Assembly: GCA_015490475.1 (NCBI GenBank)
Contig: WFXT01000053.1
Span: 1 to 7,296, forward strand
Source of the DNA: Bacteroidota bacterium
Lineage (GTDB): Bacteria > Bacteroidota > Bacteroidia > JAADEI01
Direction: 5' to 3'
DNA length: 7,296 bases
Part shown: in pieces, positions 1 to 5,947 of the stretch
How positions within the stretch are numbered: position 1 is the stretch's first letter
Layout of the letters: each line of letters begins with the position of its first letter
Made by a program: the position numbers and the translations under genes
Notes under the pieces: model-generated
What the model saw: only the letters and a program-made list of their open reading frames with translations
The model's database searches: none
Told to the model about the DNA's origin: nothing

Positions 1-171
1 AAACGAACTATGGAGAAGCAGGAGTTACACAGACCACTTTGAAGAATAAGGGTTGTGAAAAAAACTCAGTGCAAGGAACTCTGTGGTTTATTAAAAGGCG
101 ATTTCACGATTATCTTTTCGGCTCCTTTGAAAAAGGTGGCGTAACTTTGCTATTGAAAAAATAGGAGAGCG
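1..171. other. Leader region upstream of the peroxiredoxin gene; no recognised gene
   Basis: On the + strand two reading frames close quickly (stops at 40-42 and 47-49). The third is open from position 3 to a TAG at 162-164, giving 53 codons. I recognise no family in any of the three. One of them could be the 3' end of a gene that begins before the window, but the sequence does not say which. The last 30 bases hold a promoter-like box and a ribosome binding site for the next gene. No tRNA-like fold or strong terminator hairpin was seen. Confidence 0.5.
142..150 (+). promoter_or_regulatory. Bacteroidetes-type -7 promoter box TAACTTTGC
   Basis: The box TAACTTTG matches the Bacteroidetes -7 consensus TAnnTTTG exactly and ends 22 nt before the peroxiredoxin ATG. 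Transcription would be expected to start near 155-157, leaving a very short leader that still holds AGGAG at 163-167. The -33 element (consensus TTTG about 19-21 nt upstream) is poor: TTCG at 117-120 has the right spacing, while the exact TTTG at 126-129 is too close. An identical 9-mer lies before the membrane protein gene at 3218-3226, which strengthens the call. Confidence 0.55.
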
Positions 172-765
172 ATGCTACAAGTAGGCAAGCCAATTCAGGA
201 TTTTGAATTTCAGTATTACGACCCCAAGACAGACCAATGGGGAAAGAAGAGGCTATACGACATTTTGAAGGAAGGCAAGTGGGTTATTATGTTCTGGTAT
301 CCTGCTGATTTTACTTTTGTGTGTCCCACGGAGCTGGCAGACCTCGCCGCTTTCGCTTCCGAGTTTGACAAATACAATACGGAGGTCATTTCCTTCAGCA
401 CAGATACCCCGTATGTACACAGGGCGTGGAGACAAACCGAGCCCCTTCTGAAGGACTTTAACTTCCTCATGGGTAGCGATGCCAGTTGCCGAATAGCCCG
501 AGACCTCGGAATCTTTTCTGAAGAAGATGAGGTTGCATACAGAGCAACGATAATCATTGATCCGGAAGGCATTGTTAGGGGAGTGGAGGTCGTTCAAAAC
601 AACATAGGCAGGTCTGCTAAGGAACTGGTTAGAAAACTGGCTGCTTTCCATTATGTTGACCAGCATCCAGAGGAAGTTTGCCCTGCGGAATGGGAACCGG
701 GTAAGGACACGTTAAAGCCCGGGGCCGAACTGGTTGGTAAGGTTGGAGAGGTCTGGCATCTGTGA
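172..765 (+). CDS. ahpC: Typical 2-Cys peroxiredoxin (AhpC/Prx1 family)
   Basis: A cytoplasmic thiol peroxidase that reduces hydrogen peroxide, organic hydroperoxides and probably peroxynitrite. At 197 residues it is slightly longer than usual AhpC (about 187). The peroxidatic cysteine is C51 in PADFTFVCPTE, the resolving cysteine is C170 in EEVCPAEW, and the active-site arginine is probably R124 in YRATIIID. The thioredoxin fold covers roughly residues 1-160, followed by the C-terminal arm ending LVGKV. The last few residues (GEVWHL) extend past the point where many AhpC proteins stop. A third cysteine, C106, lies in GSDASCRIARDLG. The ATG is supported by AGGAG at 163-167 and the promoter box just upstream. 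No AhpF or other reductase is present in the window, so the electron donor is unknown. The stop overlaps the GTG of the next gene, suggesting translational coupling. The family is certain; the symbol ahpC is the usual name but not proven here. Confidence 0.93.
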   Translation: MLQVGKPIQDFEFQYYDPKTDQWGKKRLYDILKEGKWVIMFWYPADFTFVCPTELADLAAFASEFDKYNTEVISFSTDTPYVHRAWRQTEPLLKDFNFLMGSDASCRIARDLGIFSEEDEVAYRATIIIDPEGIVRGVEVVQNNIGRSAKELVRKLAAFHYVDQHPEEVCPAEWEPGKDTLKPGAELVGKVGEVWHL

Positions 766-3209
766 AATGGACACTTCAAGAGATTGCTGAGTTGTGTGGA
801 GGGGTCGTCCATCAGGGCGACCCTTCTTTTTTTGTTCATAAACTTTATTACGACACAAGGAGAATCCTTGATGGCAAAGGAGGACTATTTATTGCTCTAC
901 ATACACCCGCTAACGACGGACATCGGTTCATTGAAGATGCCATACGCAAAGGCATCTCTGCACTGCTAATAAGTAGAATCCCTGAAAATGTTTCTATTCC
1001 ACAGAACGTCGGGATAATTCTAGTTCCCGACACATGGGAAGCCCTTAGAAATTGGGCAAAAGCAAACAGAAGTCAGTTTAGGGGCACGGTCGTTGGAATA
1101 ACAGGCAGTTGGGGAAAGACAACCATCAAAGAATGGTTGTTTGAAATCTTGTCTGAGAAGTTTTCTGTTTATAGAAGTCCACGCAGTTATAATACTTTTC
1201 TGGGAGTTAGTTTGTCTCTTATAAATATGCCTTCGGATAACGATTATGCCCTTGTTGAAGCGGGCATTTCTGCCCCGGGAGAGATGGCACCATTGCAGGA
1301 CATGATTAAGCCAGAAGGGGGTATATTCACTTCATTTGGAATCCCACACCAACAAAATTTTTCTTCGCTCAGAGAAAAACTTTATGAAAAACTTCAACTT
1401 TTTGTGGAGAGCGAATGGCTCGTGGCACCATATAGTGCCATAGGACGAGAGGGAATGGATTGGTTAAGGCAAAGAAACGATAAATTAGAATTTTTTATAT
1501 GGGCAACGGAAAACACGCAAGAAGATGCTTTTCTCAGGGTTGTCAGAATAGACAGGAGAGATAACGGAATTTCTATGATAGATGTTGAGGACTTTGAAGG
1601 ACGCTGGTCCTTGGAGGTTCCATTTGTTGACAGGGCAAGCCTGCAAAACATAATAACAGTAATAACTGTTCTGCGGAAATTGGGCTATAAACCAGATGAA
1701 GTAATTTCTCGCATCAAAGGATTTAAACCACTTTCACAGAGATTGCAACTATATAGCACAAGAAACAGGTCTATAGTCATTGAAGACACCTATTCGGCAG
1801 ACATATCGTCCCTTGAAACCGCCATTGAATATCTCAATATGCAATCTGGACGTCGCAAAAAGGCACTCATTATATCCGACATGGAGGTTATGACTCACGA
1901 GGTTATTACAGAACTTATCAACGTAATAAATACAAGCAAATTTCAGAGGCTGATTCTTTTGGGAGAAACACTATCACGCCTTGCTAACCAATTTAACGCA
2001 CAGGAGACGTATGCTTTAACGAGCACCGGAGACCTTATTGAATTAGTCGGAACGCTTAACTGGGAGAATTTTGCAATACTTATCAAAGGGTCACGGAAGT
2101 ACAGATTGGAACGACTGAAGTATTGGTTTCATACTTCTCTGCATCCTGCCCGACTGGAAATAAACTTACATGCTCTCATAAGCAACATAAACAGATTCAG
2201 GCAGGTGATTAGTCCATCAACAGGGATAATAGCGATGGTCAAAGCCCTTGCTTATGGCAGTGGAGACATTCAAATAGCAAGCACTCTTCAGAGAATGAGA
2301 GTTAATTATCTGGCGGTAGCCTATCCAGAGGAGGGTAGGAGGCTTCGTGAAGGAGGAATTACAGGTCCCATCATAGTGATGAATCCTTATGGCATAACTC
2401 AAGAAGACATAAAGGATTACAAATTGGAACCAGTTCTGCATTCTTTCCATCAATTGTGGTTATGGAATCAATGGGGAATTGAGATTCCTGTACATGTGGA
2501 AGTGGACACAGGATTGGGCAGGCTGGGTTTCAAACACACAGAACTAAATCAGTTAATTGATACTATCAAACGTTCCCAAACACTTGTTCCTGTTAGTGTG
2601 TTTTCACATCTTGCAAGTGCCGATAATCCGTCGCAGGACAATTTCACATTAAAGCAACTGAGCCTGTTTGATGCTGTTACCAGACGCTTTTCAAAGGAAT
2701 TTCCAGAGATTAAAAAACATGTGCTCAATACTGCAGGAACAATACGATTTCCTGAATATCAGTATGACTTTGTTAGGCTGGGTATTGGGCTGTATGGAAT
2801 TGACCCAACGGGTCTTTTTACTGGCTTGGAGCCCGTCCATACCCTAAGAGCATCAATTATACAAGTTAAAACCCTTGAAAAGGGAGAAAGTGTCGGCTAT
2901 AATAGGCAATTTGTGGCGGAGAAGCCGACAAGGGTCGGTGTGGTGAGCATTGGATATGCGGACGGGTTGCCTTATAGCAATAATCTCTATGCTTTTGTTA
3001 ATGGCAGGATTGTCCCTGTGCTGGGCAAACCTTTCATGGACTTGTGTATCATAGATGTTAGTGATGTTGACGTGGTTGTGGGAGACGAAGTAGTGTTCTA
3101 TGGCGAAGAGATAAGGCTTGAAGAGGTGGCTCAACACGTCGGCGAATCACCTTACACACTCATAAGTAAGGTGTCCCAACGAATACCACGTGTTTATGTT
3201 TATGAATAA
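762..3209 (+). CDS. murF/alr: Bifunctional UDP-MurNAc-tripeptide:D-Ala-D-Ala ligase / alanine racemase (MurF-Alr fusion)
   Basis: A cytoplasmic enzyme of peptidoglycan precursor synthesis, 815 residues. The N-terminal half (about 1-455) is MurF, which joins D-Ala-D-Ala to UDP-MurNAc-tripeptide using ATP. Visible are the N-terminal MurF domain (MKWTLQEIAELCGG, DTRR near 31-34), the P-loop TGSWGKTT at 114-121, YNTFLGVSLSL at 143-153, EAGISAPGEM at 166-175, EDTYSAD at 341-347 and the C-terminal KGSRKYRLE at 442-450. The second half (about 463-815) is a fold-type III PLP alanine racemase that makes D-Ala: PLP lysine K494 in VKALAYGSG, R672 in VRLGIGLYG, catalytic tyrosine Y713 in VGYNRQF, then IGYADG and GKPFMD. 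Both halves appear complete. This fusion is typical of Bacteroidetes. The start is GTG at 762, overlapping the peroxiredoxin TGA as GTGA, with GGAGAG at 745-750; the N-terminus aligns with MurF from residue 1. The usual asparagine of the DTYNA-like motif is serine (S345). The racemase may be inactive in some fusions; here its key residues are present. Confidence 0.96.
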   Translation: MKWTLQEIAELCGGVVHQGDPSFFVHKLYYDTRRILDGKGGLFIALHTPANDGHRFIEDAIRKGISALLISRIPENVSIPQNVGIILVPDTWEALRNWAKANRSQFRGTVVGITGSWGKTTIKEWLFEILSEKFSVYRSPRSYNTFLGVSLSLINMPSDNDYALVEAGISAPGEMAPLQDMIKPEGGIFTSFGIPHQQNFSSLREKLYEKLQLFVESEWLVAPYSAIGREGMDWLRQRNDKLEFFIWATENTQEDAFLRVVRIDRRDNGISMIDVEDFEGRWSLEVPFVDRASLQNIITVITVLRKLGYKPDEVISRIKGFKPLSQRLQLYSTRNRSIVIEDTYSADISSLETAIEYLNMQSGRRKKALIISDMEVMTHEVITELINVINTSKFQRLILLGETLSRLANQFNAQETYALTSTGDLIELVGTLNWENFAILIKGSRKYRLERLKYWFHTSLHPARLEINLHALISNINRFRQVISPSTGIIAMVKALAYGSGDIQIASTLQRMRVNYLAVAYPEEGRRLREGGITGPIIVMNPYGITQEDIKDYKLEPVLHSFHQLWLWNQWGIEIPVHVEVDTGLGRLGFKHTELNQLIDTIKRSQTLVPVSVFSHLASADNPSQDNFTLKQLSLFDAVTRRFSKEFPEIKKHVLNTAGTIRFPEYQYDFVRLGIGLYGIDPTGLFTGLEPVHTLRASIIQVKTLEKGESVGYNRQFVAEKPTRVGVVSIGYADGLPYSNNLYAFVNGRIVPVLGKPFMDLCIIDVSDVDVVVGDEVVFYGEEIRLEEVAQHVGESPYTLISKVSQRIPRVYVYE

Positions 3210-3217
3210 TTAGTGCC

Positions 3218-3226
3218 TAACTTTGC
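3218..3226 (+). promoter_or_regulatory. Bacteroidetes-type -7 promoter box TAACTTTGC (second copy)
   Basis: It lies in the 48-nt gap between the MurF-Alr fusion and the membrane protein gene and is identical over 9 bases to the box at 142-150. It matches TAnnTTTG exactly. A -33 candidate TTTA (consensus TTTG) sits at 3193-3196, 21 nt upstream, inside the end of the previous gene. The start of transcription would be near 3231, about 26 nt before the TTG start. This suggests the four downstream genes have their own promoter. Confidence 0.5.
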
Positions 3227-3246
3227 AGAGCGTAAGTCTTCAAAAT

Positions 3247-3253
3247 AAAGGGA
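3247..3253 (+). promoter_or_regulatory. Ribosome binding site AAAGGGA deciding a TTG start
   Basis: The purine run AAAGGGA ends 4 nt before the TTG at 3258. An in-frame TAA at 3246-3248 rules out any start further upstream, and the nearby ATG at 3265 is out of frame. The TTG is therefore the only start that keeps the first membrane helix. Confidence 0.5.
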
Positions 3254-3257
3254 TACA

Positions 3258-4262
3258 TTGAGATATGCTAAATATTTAATATTTCTGGCTATAGGGATAT
3301 TCTTTTTGTGGCTTGCATTTAGAAATGTGAATCTTGACGAATTTATTAGCGGTTTCAGGGGGATACGCTGGACACCAGTTGTTATGTCTATTGTCATTGC
3401 TTTAATAAGTCATTGGTTCAGGGGATTGAGGTGGAGGTTGCTCATCCGTTCTCATGGTCAATATGACTTGTCTCGGCTTGATGCCTTTTCGGGGGTAATG
3501 GTCGGTTATCTTGCAAATCTTGCTCTTCCACGTATGGGGGAAATAGTAAGGTGCACAATAGTAGGGAAACACACAAAAATTCCTGTGTCTTTCCTGCTTG
3601 GGACGGTGGTTCTGGAACGCATCATAGACCTGCTTATATTAATTGTTTTGCTTGCCTTAGTGATTCCTTTGCAGATTAACATACTGGGCGATTTTATCAG
3701 GGAAAATCTATTATCTGGGCTTCCAGACTCTGGTACTATTACCAGTGTGGGCATAATACTCATTCTGGCAGTTATCCTTGCTGGTCTGTTTCTGTATTTT
3801 GGGTTTATCGTGTGGGTCAAGAACGCTTCGCTTACACAAAAAAGGGTTGCAGTAAGATTCCGCACACTATTTAGAAACCTGTTTAATGGCTTGAAGACGG
3901 TGTTTGGGCTTCCTGCCCGTGTTCAGGTCTTTTTCTGGACATATACTATCGCTATATGGGTGCTATATATCATCATGACGTGGCTTCCTGCCCTTGCTCT
4001 GCCTGACACAGAAAACCTTTCATTTTCGGCTTTGATGGGAATGTTCGTAATGGGGTCTCTTGGCATTGTGGCACCAGTGCAGGGAGGCATCGGGACATAC
4101 CACTGGCTTGTACAACAAACACTTGTGCTATATGGTTATGACCCTACTGTGGGTCTGCAACTGGCTACGCTAATCCACGCTTCACAAACTTTAATGGTGA
4201 TCATTGTCGGTTTTCTTGCTTTTCTTTACTTTGCAATAAGGAAAAACGATGAGAGGAGATAA
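3258..4262 (+). CDS. Integral membrane protein, lysylphosphatidylglycerol synthase transmembrane (YbhN/UPF0104) family
   Basis: A 334-residue inner-membrane protein with about seven to eight hydrophobic segments, roughly at 5-21, 38-52, 78-90, 112-137, 161-186, 223-245, 255-275 and 303-327. Family landmarks are visible: SHWFRGLRWRLLI at 51-63, GYLANLALPRMGEIVR at 83-98, ERIID at 120-124 and PVQGGIGTYHWL at 273-284. These belong to the membrane (flippase-like) half of MprF-type proteins. The cytosolic aminoacyl-transfer domain is absent, so lysyl-PG synthesis should not be assumed. In the family, such stand-alone membrane halves are mostly uncharacterised and often sit near lipid or glycan genes; moving a lipid or lipid-linked substrate is an inference. 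The TTG start is forced, as described for the ribosome binding site. The 3' end overlaps the next gene by 14 nt. Confidence 0.88.
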   Translation: MRYAKYLIFLAIGIFFLWLAFRNVNLDEFISGFRGIRWTPVVMSIVIALISHWFRGLRWRLLIRSHGQYDLSRLDAFSGVMVGYLANLALPRMGEIVRCTIVGKHTKIPVSFLLGTVVLERIIDLLILIVLLALVIPLQINILGDFIRENLLSGLPDSGTITSVGIILILAVILAGLFLYFGFIVWVKNASLTQKRVAVRFRTLFRNLFNGLKTVFGLPARVQVFFWTYTIAIWVLYIIMTWLPALALPDTENLSFSALMGMFVMGSLGIVAPVQGGIGTYHWLVQQTLVLYGYDPTVGLQLATLIHASQTLMVIIVGFLAFLYFAIRKNDERR

Positions 4263-4785
4263 AACGCCAACGGGAGCAGGCAAACTGGAGCGGAAACCAT
4301 GGCTTGAAATAGCCAGAGGAAAAATTCTTGATGACGTCTCTCTATCTCGTCATCTGGCTATATGGAAATTTTTCAAGAAGAAAATTGTATTTACAAACGG
4401 TTGTTTTGATATTTTGCATGCCGGGCACGTCTCATTGCTGGCACAGGCTCGGGACCTTGGTGACGTCCTGATTGTTGGTGTTAATAGTGATGAATCTGTT
4501 CGGAGGCTTAAGGGGGAAGGCAGACCAGTCAATAACATTGAACATAGAACATTGATGCTTGCTGGTTTGCTTTTCGTGGATGCTGTTGTTGTGTTTGATG
4601 AGGATACGCCAGAAAATCTGATAAAAAAGATAAAGCCTGACGTTCTGGTAAAGGGTAGTGATTACGAAGAATCGCAAATAGTAGGGGCTGACTTTGTTAA
4701 GTCATACGGTGGCGAAGTCATTCGCATACCGCTTGTTGACAACCTTAGCACTTCTAAACTAATTGAAAAAATAAGGCAAATATGA
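4249..4785 (+). CDS. rfaE2: D-glycero-beta-D-manno-heptose 1-phosphate adenylyltransferase (RfaE2, stand-alone HldE C-terminal domain)
   Basis: A cytoplasmic nucleotidyltransferase of 178 residues that transfers AMP from ATP to heptose 1-phosphate, giving the ADP-heptose used for LPS core or other glycans. The cytidylyltransferase-like fold starts near residue 45 with KIVFTNGCFDILHAGH; the HxGH nucleotide-binding motif is H57-A-G-H60. It continues with VGVNSDESVRRLKGEGRPV (77-95), VKGSDY (134-139), the GADFVKSYGGEV block (146-157) and LSTSKLI (166-172). The last blocks favour RfaE2 over the related glycerol-3-phosphate cytidylyltransferases or FAD synthetases. It is the short form without the kinase domain, so the heptose-7-phosphate kinase (RfaE1) must be encoded elsewhere; GmhA, GmhB and HldD are also not in the window. 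The ATG at 4249 has AAGGA at 4238-4242 with a 6-nt gap and lies inside the end of the previous gene. The stop overlaps the next start as ATGA. Confidence 0.92.
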   Translation: MRGDKTPTGAGKLERKPWLEIARGKILDDVSLSRHLAIWKFFKKKIVFTNGCFDILHAGHVSLLAQARDLGDVLIVGVNSDESVRRLKGEGRPVNNIEHRTLMLAGLLFVDAVVVFDEDTPENLIKKIKPDVLVKGSDYEESQIVGADFVKSYGGEVIRIPLVDNLSTSKLIEKIRQI

Positions 4786-5942
4786 CACAGGAATTGCTAA
4801 TGGATTTCACTTTAAGTGAAGAACATCAGTTGATTCGTGAAGCAACACGTGAGTTTGCAGAGCAGGTTCTGGCACCGGGAGTTATTGAACGTGATGAAAA
4901 AGCAGAGACGCCAAAAGAAATTCTTGATGCACTGGGTCAACAGGGACTTATGGGTATCATGGTTAAACCTGAATATGGTGGTTCTGGGCTTGATAATATA
5001 GCCTATGCTATAGTGATGGAAGAAATAGCACGTGTTGATGCAGGAATTTCTGTTTATGTCACTGTTCAGAATTCGCTTGTTAATTGGGGAATTCAAGAAT
5101 ATGGAACCGAAGAGCAAAAGAAGAAGTATTTGCCTTTGCTGGCTTCCGGGCAATGGATAGGTGCTTTCTGCCTTTCAGAACCAGAAGCAGGTTCCGACGC
5201 CACACATCAGAAGACAACTGCTATAAAGAAAGGAGACCACTATGTTCTCAATGGAATCAAAAACTGGATTTCCAGTGCTGGCAAGGCTTCCCTGTTCGTT
5301 GTGATAGCACAGAGCGACCCATCTAAGGGCTACAAAGGAATTAATGCCTTTATTGTGGAGCGGGATTGGAAAGGAGTAACCATAGGTCCCAAGGAAAATA
5401 AGATGGGTATCAGGTCATCGGACACTCATTCTGTTATATTTGAGGACGTCATAGTGCCGGAAGAGAACAGGATTGGACCGGAAGGCTTTGGTTTCAAATT
5501 TGCTATGAATGTTTTGAATGGTGGTCGGATAGGTATAGCGGCTCAAGCGGTGGGCATAGCACAAGGGGCTTATGAACGGGCACGCCAGTATGCCACAGAG
5601 AGAATAGCCTTTGGAGTGCCCATAGCAGAACATCAAGCCATAAGGTTTAAACTGGCAGATATGGCAACACGCATTGAAGGTGCCAGACTCTTGACATGGC
5701 GTGCCGCATGGTTGAAAGACCAACATTTGCCCTATGCGAAAGAATCTGCAATGGCTAAACTATTCGCTGCCGAAACCGCTATGTTTGTTACCAGAGAAGC
5801 AGTGCAAATACACGGTGGTTACGGATACGTTAGGGAATATCATGTTGAACGAATGATGAGAGATGCTAAAATAACGGAAATATACGAGGGAACGTCAGAA
5901 ATACAAAAAATAGTCATATCAAGAAGTATCTTGAAAGAATAG
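4782..5942 (+). CDS. Acyl-CoA dehydrogenase (short-chain/branched-chain type)
   Basis: A FAD-dependent flavoenzyme that introduces a trans-2,3 double bond into an acyl-CoA and passes electrons to electron-transfer flavoprotein. It has the usual length and all three domains: N-terminal helical (about 8-125), beta barrel (126-235) and C-terminal helical (236-386). The two family signatures are at 128-140 (AFCLSEPEAGSDA) and 342-361 (from QIHGGYGYV to RD). The catalytic base is E369 in IYEGTSEIQ, the position used by short- and medium-chain and butyryl-CoA enzymes. The substrate chain length cannot be read from the sequence. I give the ATG at 4782, which overlaps the rfaE2 stop as ATGA. An in-frame ATG at 4800 is equally or more likely: it has AGGA 7 nt upstream and gives the N-terminus MDFTLSEEHQ that is usual in the family. 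Subtract 6 from the residue numbers for that start. No ETF or other beta-oxidation gene is nearby. Confidence 0.95.
   Translation: MTQELLMDFTLSEEHQLIREATREFAEQVLAPGVIERDEKAETPKEILDALGQQGLMGIMVKPEYGGSGLDNIAYAIVMEEIARVDAGISVYVTVQNSLVNWGIQEYGTEEQKKKYLPLLASGQWIGAFCLSEPEAGSDATHQKTTAIKKGDHYVLNGIKNWISSAGKASLFVVIAQSDPSKGYKGINAFIVERDWKGVTIGPKENKMGIRSSDTHSVIFEDVIVPEENRIGPEGFGFKFAMNVLNGGRIGIAAQAVGIAQGAYERARQYATERIAFGVPIAEHQAIRFKLADMATRIEGARLLTWRAAWLKDQHLPYAKESAMAKLFAAETAMFVTREAVQIHGGYGYVREYHVERMMRDAKITEIYEGTSEIQKIVISRSILKE
4789..4792 (+). promoter_or_regulatory. AGGA ribosome binding site favouring the internal ATG at 4800
   Basis: AGGA lies 7 nt before the ATG at 4800. The upstream ATG at 4782 has only a weak AAGG at 4773-4776. 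Together with the family-like N-terminus starting at 4800, this makes the shorter acyl-CoA dehydrogenase a serious alternative. Confidence 0.4.
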
Positions 5943-5947
5943 CGCCA

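Noticed and set aside
3..164. Open frame of 53 codons before the peroxiredoxin
   Set aside because: It has no recognisable family, runs through the promoter box and ends in the ribosome binding region. An alternative gene end at 47-49 in another frame is equally possible, so I do not call a coding sequence.
1423..1440. Inverted repeat TGGCAC-CATATA-GTGCCA
   Set aside because: A 6-bp stem within the MurF coding sequence, with no link to a gene boundary; expected by chance.
3148..3173. Perfect 8-bp inverted repeat CACCTTAC / GTAAGGTG with a 10-nt loop near the end of the MurF-Alr gene
   Set aside because: It lies inside conserved racemase coding sequence and is not followed by a T-run. About one such repeat is expected by chance in 7.3 kb.
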